NCBI RefSeq assembly: GCF_010093205.1
Contig: NZ_PDWN01000012.1
Location: 1 to 64,000 of the forward strand
Source of the DNA: Pseudoxanthomonas daejeonensis
GTDB taxonomy: Bacteria; Pseudomonadota; Gammaproteobacteria; Xanthomonadales; Xanthomonadaceae
Reading direction: 5' to 3'
Length of the DNA: 64,000 nucleotides
Shown here: positions 44,609 through 54,124 of the stretch, in pieces
Layout: each line of letters opens with the position of its first letter
Numbering within the stretch: position 1 is the first letter of the stretch
Position numbers and translations under genes: made by a program
The notes under the pieces: generated by a model
What the model saw: only the letters and a program-made list of their open reading frames with translations
What the model was told of the DNA's origin: nothing
Databases searched by the model: none

Positions 44609-45520
44609 TCAGCCCGCGGCCGGTTCGTTGGCGGCGTCGCCGTCGTCGAACTCGCTGTGGAACTGCAGCGGTTCGTTGGTATTGCCGATCGCCAGCGACT
44701 TCACGTAGATCGGGGCCAGCGGGGCATCCTGGACGATGTCCAGCAGCTGCTCCTTGGCCAGTTCGAGCAGCGAGAGGAAGGTCACCAGCACGCCGAGCTT
44801 GCCTTCCTCGGCGGTGAACAGCGTCTCGAAGCGGTGGAAGCGGCCGTCGTCCAGCCGCTGCAGCACTTCGCCCATGCGCTGGCGAACGCTGAGCGCCTCG
44901 CGCTTGATGTGGTGGCCGGTGAACAGTTCGGCGCGCTTGAGCACGTCGTACAGGGCCAGCAGCATCTCGCGCAGGTCCACCGGCGGCGGCAGGCGGACCA
45001 CCGCCCGGTCCGGCACGAAGGCCTGCACCGGCGTGGTGTCGCGATCCTGCCGGGGGAGGGTGTCGATGTCCTCGGCTGCCTGCTTGAAGCGCTCGTACTC
45101 CTGCAGCCGGCGGACCAGCTCGGCGCGCGGGTCGGCCTCGTCGCCATCCTCGCTGACCGGTCGCGGCAGCAGCATCCGCGACTTGATCTCGGCCAGGATC
45201 GCGGCCATCAGCAGGTACTCGGCCGCCAGTTCGAAGCGCAGGTCCTGCATCACGTTGATGTAGTCGACGTACTGCCGGGTGATCTCGGCGACCGGGATGT
45301 CGAGGATGTCCAGGTTCTGCCGTCGGATCAGGTACAGCAGCAGGTCCAGCGGGCCTTCGAAGGCATCGAGGATGACTTCCAGTGCATCCGGCGGGATGTA
45401 CAGGTCTTGCGGGATCTGCAGCAACGGCTGCCCATGGACCACCGCCAGCGGCATTTCCTGCTGCTGCGGGGACAGGGGCGGCATTGTCGGAGTCGCGTCT
45501 TGCGCGGGTTCGGAACTCAT
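44609..45520 (-). CDS. scpA: Segregation and condensation protein A (kleisin)
   Basis: A 303-residue kleisin: FEGPLDLLLYLIRRQNLDIL, AEYLLMAAILAEIKSRMLLP, and a C-terminal winged helix (LGVLVTFLSLLELAKEQLLD). It bridges SMC heads. The ATG at 45520 is preferred to 45553, which precedes it without extra homology. It is the first gene of scpA-scpB-rluB and is divergent from the lacI-type gene across a 580-nt gap. Confidence 0.93.
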   Translation of the reverse strand: MSSEPAQDATPTMPPLSPQQQEMPLAVVHGQPLLQIPQDLYIPPDALEVILDAFEGPLDLLLYLIRRQNLDILDIPVAEITRQYVDYINVMQDLRFELAAEYLLMAAILAEIKSRMLLPRPVSEDGDEADPRAELVRRLQEYERFKQAAEDIDTLPRQDRDTTPVQAFVPDRAVVRLPPPVDLREMLLALYDVLKRAELFTGHHIKREALSVRQRMGEVLQRLDDGRFHRFETLFTAEEGKLGVLVTFLSLLELAKEQLLDIVQDAPLAPIYVKSLAIGNTNEPLQFHSEFDDGDAANEPAAG

Positions 45521-46100
45521 CTGCTCGAAAGCCAGGCCCGGTAGGGGGCGCACGGCGACGCTCCATGGATCGGGCGTGCCGCACTGCGATGGCGGCCGTC
45601 GCCGGAACTGGCCAGGACGGGCGCCGCTACATGCACATCAATACTGGCCAGGCGCCGCAAGGGAGGCGGCGGCCGACAGCCGGGAGGTGGTCTGCGTGTG
45701 GCGGGAGGGGGCAGCGATCGGTTGCCGGGAGTGGCAGGCACCCCCTGGGGGCGTGTTCTGTGCTGTTCCCTTGCCGGCGGGCCGCTGCTTCCGGCCAACG
45801 TGTGAAGCTAGGGTAAGCGCTGGCGCACGGCCGTGTCCAGCGGCCCGCGGGCCACCATGGCGTCATCCCGCGGAGCCAGGCAGGCCGGCGCCGGCCGGAC
45901 GCGAGGGGATGTCGGGCGGAGCGGCGGGCTGTCAGCCCGGCTCCCGGACAGCGAGCGCAGCTGCTGCGATGCAGTATGTGAAACTGGGAGTATCCTGTTG
46001 TTTGTTACGGGAAACCGGCCCCTTCATCAGGCTTTCAATGGGGCCTGAAAACGGTTACAGTGCCGCCGCCGGCCGCCTTCGTGTCCGGACGGGAGAAGCG
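45521..46100. other. 580-nt divergent intergenic region
   Basis: No credible gene on either strand. It must contain promoters for scpA (minus) and the lacI locus (plus). The last 150 nt are less GC-rich (AAACTGGGAGTATCCTGTTG...) and contain the operator-like site at 46046-46059. No consensus -35/-10 pair stands out. Confidence 0.5.
46046..46059 (+). promoter_or_regulatory. Candidate LacI-family operator
   Basis: TGAAAACGGTTACA is an imperfect palindrome centred on CG, as in LacI/GalR operators, 42 nt before the lacI start. The regulator probably binds here and controls itself and the downstream glucan genes. I see no second copy before the TonB receptor or glycoamylase gene. Confidence 0.5.
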
Positions 46101-47144
46101 ATGGGGCGCCAGGCGGTCACGATCCGCGATGTCGCACGCGAGGCGAATGTCTCCGTCGCCACCGTGTCCCGCGCCCTGAACGGACACAGCAATGTCGCCG
46201 AACCGGTGCGCCGGCTGGTGGTGGAAGTGGCCAACCGGATGCGTTACAGCCCGCATGCGGCCGCGCGCAGCCTCAGCAGTCGCAGCACCCAGACCATCGG
46301 CGTGGTCCTGCCCGACCTGCACGGCGAATTCTTTTCCGAACTGATCCGTGGCATCGACTCGCTGGCGCGCACTGCCGGACGGCACCTTCTGCTGTCCAGC
46401 TACCACGGCGATCCCGATGAGCAGGCCGCGGCCCTGCGTGCGATGCGCGGGCGCGTGGACGGGCTGCTGGTGATGTCGCCCTATGCCGAGCGCCCCGGCT
46501 TCCTGGCCGAAAACCTCCCGCAGCCATTGCCGGTGGTGCTGATCAGCACGCGCCAGGACGAACCGGCCTGGCCGGTCTTCGAGATCGACAACCATGCCGG
46601 CGCCGTGGCGATGACCCGCCACCTGCTTTCGCTTGGCCACCGGCACCTGGCCTTCATCGGCGGGCCGGTGCACAACCACGACGCCCGCGAGCGGCTGCGC
46701 GGGTTCCGCGACGCCATCGCCGAGCAGGGCGATGCGCACGGCAGCGAGTTCGGCGGCGATTTCGACGAGGCCTCGGGCCATCGCGCCGGTCTCCAGATCC
46801 TGGCCGCGGACGCCCGTCCCGATGCCGTGTTCGCCGCCAACGACATGATGGCGCTCGGTTGCCTGTACGCCTTTGCCCAGGCAGGGCTGCAGGTGCCACG
46901 CGATGTCGCGCTCGCCGGCTTCGACGACATTCCACTCGCGCGCTTCGTTCACCCGTCGTTGACCACGATGCGGGTGAGTATCGCGGAGCTCGGTGCGAAC
47001 GCACTCAAGCGCCTGCTCGCGCAGATCGATGCCAGCGAGCCGGCAGCGGTCGAACACCACGTGCTGCTGCCCGAGCTGGTGGTCCGCCAGTCCAGCGGCG
47101 GATCCGAGCAGGCCGGCACGGCGAAGCGGGCAAAGCGGAAATAA
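46101..47144 (+). CDS. LacI/GalR-family transcriptional regulator
   Basis: A 347-residue regulator. The N-terminal helix-turn-helix and hinge helix (VTIRDVAREANVSVATVSRA, MRYSPHAAARSLSSRSTQTI) precede a periplasmic-binding-protein-like effector domain (GLLVMSP, VFAANDMMALG, DVALAGFDDIPLARFVHPSL). GGGAG lies 5-9 nt before the ATG. It heads a colinear block with a 39-nt gap to a TonB receptor, so it is likely the local repressor, responding to a sugar released from the imported glucan. Confidence 0.93.
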   Translation: MGRQAVTIRDVAREANVSVATVSRALNGHSNVAEPVRRLVVEVANRMRYSPHAAARSLSSRSTQTIGVVLPDLHGEFFSELIRGIDSLARTAGRHLLLSSYHGDPDEQAAALRAMRGRVDGLLVMSPYAERPGFLAENLPQPLPVVLISTRQDEPAWPVFEIDNHAGAVAMTRHLLSLGHRHLAFIGGPVHNHDARERLRGFRDAIAEQGDAHGSEFGGDFDEASGHRAGLQILAADARPDAVFAANDMMALGCLYAFAQAGLQVPRDVALAGFDDIPLARFVHPSLTTMRVSIAELGANALKRLLAQIDASEPAAVEHHVLLPELVVRQSSGGSEQAGTAKRAKRK

Positions 47145-47183
47145 GAAGGCAACCACACGGCATCATCCTGGGAGGGAAGATCG

Positions 47184-50150
47184 ATGAACGGAAAATGCGC
47201 TAGCAGACCCGTACGCAAGCTCCTCACCGTGGCGATGGCCACCTGCCTGGCACTGGGTGCCGCGCCGCTGATGGCGCAGAGCACCGGCGCCACCATCCGT
47301 GGCCAGGTCATGGCCGACTCGGCCCCGGCGGCCAGCGCCCAGATCGTCGTCATCAACACCACGACCGGCTTCCGTCGCAGCGCCCAGGCCGGCGCCGATG
47401 GCAGCTACAGCGTGGGTGGTTTGCCGCCCGGGACCTACCGCATCGAAGTACAGGCCGCGGGCCAGAGCACCTCGCGCGAGCTCGTGGTGCAGGTCGGCCA
47501 GACCGCGACGCTCAACCTCGGCGTGGGTGGCGTGGCGGAGACCGCCGATGCCGGCGCCGCGACCACCCTGGACGCGGTCCAGGTCGTCGGCACCGCGGTG
47601 GAGACGCGCACCTCGGAAGTAGCGACCTACATCAGCAACAAGCAGATCGAAGCGCTGCCGCAGAACAGCCGCAATTTCCTCGCCTTCGCCGACACCGTGC
47701 CGGGCATGCAGTTCATCACCGACGCCAGCGGCAACACCCGCTTGCGTTCGGGCGCGCAGAGCGCCAACGCGGTCAACGTGTTCATCGATGGCGTCGGCCA
47801 GAAGAACTACGTCACCACCGGTGGCGTCAGCGGCCAGGACACCAGCCGCGGCAACCCGTTCCCGCAGTCGGCGATCGGCGAGTACAAGGTCATCACCCAG
47901 AACTACAAGGCCGAGTACGACCAGCTGAGCAGCGCGGCGGTGGTGGCCTCCACGCGTTCCGGTGGCAACGAGTTCCAGGGCAGCTTCTTCTGGGACTACA
48001 CGATGACCGACTGGCGCTCGGCGACCGACTTCGAGCGGCGCCCGGGCGCGACCAAGGCCGAGAGCAAGCAGGAACAGTACGGCGTCTCGTTCGGCGGCCC
48101 GATCGTGCAGGACCGGGCGCACTTCTTCATCGCCTACGAGGCCAAGGAGTTCAGCAGTCCCCGCACTTTCAGCCTGGGGCGCGGCTATACCGTCGACCAG
48201 CTGCCGCCCGAGCTGCAGAGCCAATTCGGCAACGGCACCTTCACCTCGCCGTTCAAGGAAGACCTGTACTTCGGCAAGATCGACTGGGCGGTCGGCGAGA
48301 ACCATTACTTCGAGTTGACCGCCAAGTACCGCGACGAAAGCGAGACCATCCAGGTCGAGGGCCAGCGCCTGCCGCCGGCGGCCACGCTCAACACCAATGA
48401 CGAGACCCGGGTGGACCTGCGCTACCAGTGGACCTCGGGCGACTGGCTCAACGACGCGCACATCACCTACGAGGACGCGTTCTGGAGCCCGCAGCCGGCC
48501 AACTTCACCAACGGCTACTTCCTGAGCGATGGCAACTGGTGGGAGACCATCGTCCGCAGCGGCGGCGGTGACAACTACCAGGACAAGGGCCAGAAGGGCT
48601 GGTCTTTCCAGGACGACCTGACCTTCACCGGCTTCGGCGGCCACACCATCAAGGCGGGCATCAAGTACAAGCGCATCGACCTGGATACGCTCGAACAGAA
48701 CAAGTACAACCCGCAGTTCTACTACGACATCAACGAAAGCCTGACGGTTCCGACCCACGTTGAATTCGGAGCGCCGGTCGCGGGCTACGGAGACGGTACG
48801 GTCAGTTCGGGCAACACCCAGTTCGGCATCTACATCCAGGACGACTGGGAGGTCAACGAGCACCTGACCCTGAACATGGGCGTGCGCTGGGATGTCGAGA
48901 CGACGCCGAGCTACGAGGATTTCGTCACGCCCGGCGACGTGGTCACCGCGCTGCAGAACTCCAATACCAACCTGCCCAACTCGGGCGTGGACATCGACGA
49001 CTACATCAGCACCGGCGGCAACCGCGATCCGGACCGGAACAACTGGGCGCCGCGCTTCGGTTTCTCCTACGACCTCAACGCGGACCAGCGCCACGTGATC
49101 TTCGGCGGCGCCGGACGTTCCTATGACCGCAACCTGTTCGACTACCTGCAGAACGAGGTGTCGAAGGGCAGCTGGGGCCAGTACGTCTACAACTTCAACA
49201 CGCCGATGCACCCGTGCGCGGTGGGAACCGATGCGACCTGCCGCAACTGGGATCCGGGTTACCTGGATCCGGAGTTCCTGCGCGCTTCCTCGATCGCAGG
49301 TGGCGGGCGCGAGCTGTACCTGATGAACAACGACCTGGTCGTCCCGTACTCCGACCAGTTCGGCCTGGGCATGCGCAACACCTTCGAGGTATGGGGCCGG
49401 GACTGGAACACCGAGGTGATGTACTCCTATGTCAGGAGCCACGACGGCATCGCGTTCCTGCTCGGAAACCGTCGTCCCGACGGCCTGTTCTTCCCGCCGA
49501 CCCCGCCGGATGCGACCGATCCTCCGCCGTGGGGGCAGGGCTTCGCGCCGTTCTCCAACCTGATCCTGGGACAGAACGCACTGGAGACCAAGACCAGCGC
49601 GATCTACATCAAGCTCGAGAAGCCGTACACGAGCAGCTCGGGTTGGGGCGCCACGTTCGCGTACACCTATACGGACTCCGAGCAGAACAGCCCGGTCGAC
49701 GGGTTCCCGGGCGCGTTCAACGCCGCGTCCATCGGGGACTATGGCTGGTTCCCGGGCAAGGTGCCCGAGAACCGCATCGTCGCCAGCGGCATCTGGGACG
49801 GTCCCTGGGGCTTGACCTTCTCGGGCAAGGGCGTGTGGTCGGACGCGACGCCGCGCTACTACCAGAACTGCAACGTCTCGGCCTGGGCGTACTGCCACTT
49901 CGACAGCTACACCCCGGACGATGACTTCAAGCAGGTCGACCTGGCGATGCAGAAGGTGTTCGATACCGGCAGCAACGTCATGCTCCGGCTGCGCTTCGAC
50001 GTGCTGAACGTGTTCGACTGGACCAACTACTCCGGCTACGAGGACTGGCGTGGTGGCGCTGGCGAGGTCCAGAATCCACTCTGGGGCACGCCGAACGCGA
50101 TCGCATTGCCGACACGCACGTTCAAGCTGTCGATCGGCATCGACTGGTGA
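47184..50150 (+). CDS. Oar-like TonB-dependent receptor
   Basis: A 988-residue outer-membrane receptor. The signal peptide ends PLMAQ (about 32); a carboxypeptidase-regulatory-like beta-sandwich follows (GATIRGQVMADSAPAASAQI to about 110), then plug and barrel. The C-terminus TFKLSIGIDW is a barrel end. Such large receptors import oligosaccharides in Xanthomonadaceae. GGGAGGGAAGATCG precedes the ATG. Its place between a LacI regulator and glycan-degrading lipoproteins makes it the outer-membrane entry step of this locus. Confidence 0.92.
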   Translation: MNGKCASRPVRKLLTVAMATCLALGAAPLMAQSTGATIRGQVMADSAPAASAQIVVINTTTGFRRSAQAGADGSYSVGGLPPGTYRIEVQAAGQSTSRELVVQVGQTATLNLGVGGVAETADAGAATTLDAVQVVGTAVETRTSEVATYISNKQIEALPQNSRNFLAFADTVPGMQFITDASGNTRLRSGAQSANAVNVFIDGVGQKNYVTTGGVSGQDTSRGNPFPQSAIGEYKVITQNYKAEYDQLSSAAVVASTRSGGNEFQGSFFWDYTMTDWRSATDFERRPGATKAESKQEQYGVSFGGPIVQDRAHFFIAYEAKEFSSPRTFSLGRGYTVDQLPPELQSQFGNGTFTSPFKEDLYFGKIDWAVGENHYFELTAKYRDESETIQVEGQRLPPAATLNTNDETRVDLRYQWTSGDWLNDAHITYEDAFWSPQPANFTNGYFLSDGNWWETIVRSGGGDNYQDKGQKGWSFQDDLTFTGFGGHTIKAGIKYKRIDLDTLEQNKYNPQFYYDINESLTVPTHVEFGAPVAGYGDGTVSSGNTQFGIYIQDDWEVNEHLTLNMGVRWDVETTPSYEDFVTPGDVVTALQNSNTNLPNSGVDIDDYISTGGNRDPDRNNWAPRFGFSYDLNADQRHVIFGGAGRSYDRNLFDYLQNEVSKGSWGQYVYNFNTPMHPCAVGTDATCRNWDPGYLDPEFLRASSIAGGGRELYLMNNDLVVPYSDQFGLGMRNTFEVWGRDWNTEVMYSYVRSHDGIAFLLGNRRPDGLFFPPTPPDATDPPPWGQGFAPFSNLILGQNALETKTSAIYIKLEKPYTSSSGWGATFAYTYTDSEQNSPVDGFPGAFNAASIGDYGWFPGKVPENRIVASGIWDGPWGLTFSGKGVWSDATPRYYQNCNVSAWAYCHFDSYTPDDDFKQVDLAMQKVFDTGSNVMLRLRFDVLNVFDWTNYSGYEDWRGGAGEVQNPLWGTPNAIALPTRTFKLSIGIDW

Positions 50151-50163
50151 GGTCGCGGCGGCC

Positions 50164-50189
50164 ACCCCGGCCACCTCTCCCGCCGGGGT
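50164..50189 (+). terminator. Intergenic hairpin between TonB receptor and glycoamylase gene
   Basis: ACCCCGGC (50164-50171) pairs with GCCGGGGT (50182-50189), 14 nt after the receptor stop, with no U-tract. It may reduce read-through or protect the receptor mRNA end, lowering downstream expression relative to the receptor. Confidence 0.4.
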
Positions 50190-50291
50190 CGGTCGTCGCA
50201 CTCCACTTCGCCCGCGCGCCGGATGGTGCCGGGCGGCGCGGGGCCGGTTGATGGAAGCGGGATCAGGAACTCGATACGAAGGGGGGCAGGC

Positions 50292-51923
50292 GTGAAGTGG
50301 CGGCAAGTGCGAATCGGAATGATGGTGGCCGCGGGTGCTTGGCTCGTGGCCGCGTGTGGCCGTGAGCCGCCGCCGCCGCCGGCACAGCCGGCGCCGCCCA
50401 GGCCCGACGTGGTCCTGATCGAGCCGGTGTTGCCCGAGCGCCCACCGCGGCCGGAACTGCCGCCGCTGTTCCGGGACATCGAGAAGCGCACGTTCCAGTT
50501 CTTCTGGGACACCACCAACGAACAGAACGGGATGACGCCGGACCGCTATCCGTCGCGTCCGTTCGCGAGCATCGCATCGGTGGGCTACGCGCTCACTGCC
50601 TATCCGATCGGCATCGAGAACGGCTGGGTGAGCCGTACCCAGGCGGTGGACCGCACCCTGCTCACGTTGCGTTTCCTGCGCGACATCCCGCAGGGCCCGC
50701 AGCGCACCGGCAAGGGCGCCTACAAGGGTTTCTACTACCACTTCCTCGACATGCAGCAGGGCCATCGCTACGACAGCTGGGTCGAGCTGTCCAGCGTGGA
50801 CACCGCGCTGATGATGATGGGCGTGCTGTTCGCCCAGGCTTACTACGATGGCGACGACCCGCGCGAGCAGGAGATCCGCAGGCTCGCCGACCAGCTGTAC
50901 CGCAAGGTCGACTGGACCTGGCTGCAGCAGCGCGAGCCGCTGGTGTCGATGGGCTGGTTCCCCGAGAGCGGCTTCATCGTCCACGACTGGATGGGCTACA
51001 ACGAGGCGATGCTGCTCTACGTCCTCGCCCTGGGTTCCCCGACCCATCCGGTGAGCCCGGATGCGTGGACGGTATGGACCCGCACCTACGACCACGACTG
51101 GGGCGTGTACTACGGCCAGGAGTACCTGTCGTTCGGGCCGATGTTCGGGCACCAGTACAGCCATGTCTGGATCGACTACCGCGACATCCAGGACCAGTAC
51201 ATGCGCGAACGCGGGATCGATTACTTCCTCAACAGCCGGCGCGCGGCGCTGGCCCACAGGGAGTACGCGATCGCCAATCCGATGAAGTGGAAGGACTACG
51301 GCGAGAACGTGTGGGGCCTGACCGCCAGCGACGGGCCGCAGAACACCCGCCAGATGTACCGCGGCGAGGAGCGGGAATTCCGCCACTATTCCTCGCGCGG
51401 CGCCGGCCTGCGCGAGAACTTCGACGACGGCACCATCGCCCCGACCGCGGCGATCTCCTCGATCGTCTTCGCACCGGAGGTGGTGATCCCGGCGACCGAG
51501 GAACTCCATCGCCGCTACGGCGACTACATCTATTCGAGCTACGGTTTCCTGGATTCGTTCAATCCCAGCTTCGATTTCGACATCCCGCTCAAGACCGGCC
51601 GGCTGGTACCGGGCAGGGGCTGGGTGGCGAGCGACTACATCGGCATCGACCAGGGGCCGATCCTGGCCATGATCGCCAACTACCGCAACGAGTTCGTCTG
51701 GACGGTGATGAAGAAGAGCCCGTACATCCGCACCGGGCTGGAGCGGGCCGGATTCCGCGGCGGCTGGCTGACCCCGGAAGACGAGGTGCCCGAACCGCAA
51801 CAGTCCGATCCCGGCGCCGCGGCAGCGCGCGCGCTGGGCATGGCCGAGTCGCGTGCCGCGGCGGCCGAGGCGCAGACGAAACAGGACCAGCCCGCCAACA
51901 ACCGGGCACAGCCGCCACCGTGA
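50292..51923 (+). CDS. Glycoamylase-domain lipoprotein, GH144-like glucanase
   Basis: A 543-residue lipoprotein (lipobox LVAAC near residue 22) with a Pro-rich linker (PPPPPAQPAPPRP). The rest is the glycoamylase-type (alpha/alpha)6 domain: LFRDIEKRTFQFFWDTTNEQ, PFASIASVGYALTAYPIGIE, FPESGFIVHDWMGYNEAM, and GIDQGPILAMIANYRNE. This domain defines GH144, whose founding member is an endo-beta-1,2-glucanase; family membership is from motif memory, so specificity is inferred. The start is a GTG at 50292 after GGGGGGCAGGC. Its stop overlaps the solute-binding protein gene (GTGA). Confidence 0.85.
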   Translation: MKWRQVRIGMMVAAGAWLVAACGREPPPPPAQPAPPRPDVVLIEPVLPERPPRPELPPLFRDIEKRTFQFFWDTTNEQNGMTPDRYPSRPFASIASVGYALTAYPIGIENGWVSRTQAVDRTLLTLRFLRDIPQGPQRTGKGAYKGFYYHFLDMQQGHRYDSWVELSSVDTALMMMGVLFAQAYYDGDDPREQEIRRLADQLYRKVDWTWLQQREPLVSMGWFPESGFIVHDWMGYNEAMLLYVLALGSPTHPVSPDAWTVWTRTYDHDWGVYYGQEYLSFGPMFGHQYSHVWIDYRDIQDQYMRERGIDYFLNSRRAALAHREYAIANPMKWKDYGENVWGLTASDGPQNTRQMYRGEEREFRHYSSRGAGLRENFDDGTIAPTAAISSIVFAPEVVIPATEELHRRYGDYIYSSYGFLDSFNPSFDFDIPLKTGRLVPGRGWVASDYIGIDQGPILAMIANYRNEFVWTVMKKSPYIRTGLERAGFRGGWLTPEDEVPEPQQSDPGAAAARALGMAESRAAAAEAQTKQDQPANNRAQPPP

Positions 51924-53227
51924 GCGCGATCGGTGGTGCCTGGCGCAGGGCGTCGTGTTGCGTGGCTGCGTGCCTGTTCCTGCTGCTGTCCGCCTGCGCG
52001 CGCAACGAACCCGAACCGGTCCGCTTCTGGGCGATGGGCCGCGAAGCGGAGGTGGTGGCCGAGCTCATTCCCGAGTTCGAGCGCGAGACCGGGATCGAGG
52101 TCGAAATCCAGCAGATTCCCTGGACCGCCGCACACGAAAAGCTGCTGACCGCGTTCGCGGCCGAGGCGCTGCCCGACGTATGCCAGCTCGGCAATACCTG
52201 GCTGCCCGAGTTCGCCGCGCTTGGCGTGCTGGAACCGCTGCAACCCTTCGTCGACGCGTCGGCCGTGGTCGACCAGGACGACTTCTTCCCGGGCATCTGG
52301 GACACCAGCGTGATCGACGGTCAGCTGCTCGGCATTCCCTGGTACGTGGACACGCGGCTGCTGTTCTACCGCAAGGACATCCTGCGCGAAGCCGGTGTCG
52401 CCACGCCGCCGCGGACCTGGGCCGAATGGGAACAGGCGATGGCCGCGGTCAAGGCGCACGTCGGCCCGGATCGCTACGCGATCCTGATGCCGGTCAACGA
52501 ATTCGAGCAGTTGCTGTCGTTCGGCCTGCAGCAGGACGACCCGCTGTTGCGCGGCCATGACGGCCGCGGCAACTTCCAGAGCCCGGGCTTCCGCCGCGCG
52601 CTGGCGTTCTACGCCAACATGTTCGAGCAGGGCTGGGCGCCGAAGATGTCGGAGACGCAGATCTCCAATGTCTGGGACGAGTTCTTCAACGGCTTCTACA
52701 CGTTCTACCTGTCCGGGCCATGGAACATCCGCGAGTTCCGCAAGCGCCAGCCGGCGCACCTGGAAGGGCAGTGGGGAACCATGCCGTTGCCGGGACCCGA
52801 CGGTCCGGGCGCGGGCATCGCCGGCGGGACCAGCCTGGTGCTGTTCCGCGACTCCCCGCGGCAGCAGCAGGCGTGGAAGCTGATCGAATTCCTGTCGCGG
52901 CCCGACATCCAGCAGCGTTTCCACGCGATGATCGGCGACCTGCCGCCGCGACGCAGCACCTGGGAACATCCGTCGCTGGCGCAGGACGAGCTGTCGCATG
53001 CGTTCCGCGACCAGCTCGAGCGGGTCGAGGCGACGCCGAAGGTGCTGGAATGGGAGCGGATCGTGCAGGAGATGCGGATCGCCAGCGAGCGGGTCGTACG
53101 CGGTGGGCAGTCGCAGGACCAGGCATTGCGCGAGCTGGACCAGCGCGTGGACGGCATCCTCGCCAAGCGGCGCTGGATGTACGACCGCGACCATGCGGGC
53201 GCTGCCGCCGCGGAGCCCACGCCATGA
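51920..53227 (+). CDS. ABC sugar transporter solute-binding lipoprotein
   Basis: A 435-residue family-1-type extracellular solute-binding protein (WAMGREAEVVAELIPEFERE, GIPWYVDTRLLFYRKDILRE, AGIAGGTSLVLFRDS). A lipobox LLLSAC puts the lipidated Cys at 26. The start is a GTG overlapping the previous stop by 4 nt. It delivers oligosaccharide to the two permeases encoded next. Confidence 0.93.
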   Translation: MSAIGGAWRRASCCVAACLFLLLSACARNEPEPVRFWAMGREAEVVAELIPEFERETGIEVEIQQIPWTAAHEKLLTAFAAEALPDVCQLGNTWLPEFAALGVLEPLQPFVDASAVVDQDDFFPGIWDTSVIDGQLLGIPWYVDTRLLFYRKDILREAGVATPPRTWAEWEQAMAAVKAHVGPDRYAILMPVNEFEQLLSFGLQQDDPLLRGHDGRGNFQSPGFRRALAFYANMFEQGWAPKMSETQISNVWDEFFNGFYTFYLSGPWNIREFRKRQPAHLEGQWGTMPLPGPDGPGAGIAGGTSLVLFRDSPRQQQAWKLIEFLSRPDIQQRFHAMIGDLPPRRSTWEHPSLAQDELSHAFRDQLERVEATPKVLEWERIVQEMRIASERVVRGGQSQDQALRELDQRVDGILAKRRWMYDRDHAGAAAAEPTP

Positions 53228-54102
53228 GGCGCTCGCTCGCCGGCTGGCTGTTCGCCGGTCCCGCTTTGCTGGTGATCGGCGTGTTCTTCGGGCTGCCGGT
53301 CCTGTCGGCGCTGGCGTTAAGCCTGACCGACTTCGACCTGTACGCGCTGGCCGACCGCAGCAACCTGCGGTTCGTCGGCCTGGCCAACTACCTGGACCTG
53401 CTGCGCACGCCGATGTTCTGGAAGTCGTTGTGGAACACGACCTACTTCGTCGTGGTCGGCGTGCCGCTGTCGGTCGCCGTCTCGCTGGGCGCCGCGCTGC
53501 TGCTCAACGCGCCGGTCGCGCGGTTCAAGGCCCTGTTCCGCACCGCCCTGTTCGCGCCGGTGGTGACCACGCTGGTGGCCGTGGCGGTGATCTGGCGCTA
53601 CCTGTTCCACACCAGCTATGGCCTGGTGAACTGGGCGCTGGGGCACATCGGCGTCGCGCCCGTGGACTGGCTGGGCGACCCGCGCTGGGCGATGCCGACG
53701 ATCATCCTGTTCGCGGTGTGGAAGAACTTCGGCTACAACATGGTGATCTTCCTCGCCGGCCTGCAGGCGATCCCGCAGGACCTGTACGAGGCCGCGCGCA
53801 TCGACGGGGCCTCGCGCTGGCAGCAGTTCCTGCACATCACCCTGCCGCAGCTGGGCCCGGTCCTGCTGGTGGTCGGCGTGATCACCGTGTCCGGCTACTT
53901 CCAGCTGTTCGCCGAGCCGTACGTGATGACCCGTGGCGATCCGCTGCAGAGCACGGTCAGCGTGCTGTACTTCATGTTCGAGGAGGGCTTCAAGTGGTGG
54001 AACCTCGGCCGGGCGTCGGCGGTGGCGTTCCTGCTGTTCCTGATCATCCTGGGCGTGACTACCGTGATGCTGCGCCTGGGCCGTCGCAAGGAACTCGTAT
54101 GA
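53224..54102 (+). CDS. ABC sugar transporter permease (MalF/UgpA type)
   Basis: A 292-residue six-helix permease with the EAA loop EAARIDGASRWQQFLHITLP that docks on the ATPase. N-terminal AGWLFAGPALLVIGVFFGLP is typical of CUT1 permeases. It overlaps the binding-protein gene by 4 nt (ATGA). Confidence 0.94.
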   Translation: MRRSLAGWLFAGPALLVIGVFFGLPVLSALALSLTDFDLYALADRSNLRFVGLANYLDLLRTPMFWKSLWNTTYFVVVGVPLSVAVSLGAALLLNAPVARFKALFRTALFAPVVTTLVAVAVIWRYLFHTSYGLVNWALGHIGVAPVDWLGDPRWAMPTIILFAVWKNFGYNMVIFLAGLQAIPQDLYEAARIDGASRWQQFLHITLPQLGPVLLVVGVITVSGYFQLFAEPYVMTRGDPLQSTVSVLYFMFEEGFKWWNLGRASAVAFLLFLIILGVTTVMLRLGRRKELV

Positions 54103-54124
54103 CGGTGCGCGCGGGGAGCATCCG

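Noticed and set aside
45627-45866. Small ORFs in the scpA-lacI intergenic region
   Set aside because: Composition (Pro/Arg/Cys/Trp-rich), no ribosome site and no family resemblance; treated as non-coding.
47163-51800. Minus-strand open frame of about 1545 codons opposite the TonB receptor and glycoamylase genes
   Set aside because: It is the antisense shadow of two well-supported genes; no domain motifs and a biased composition.
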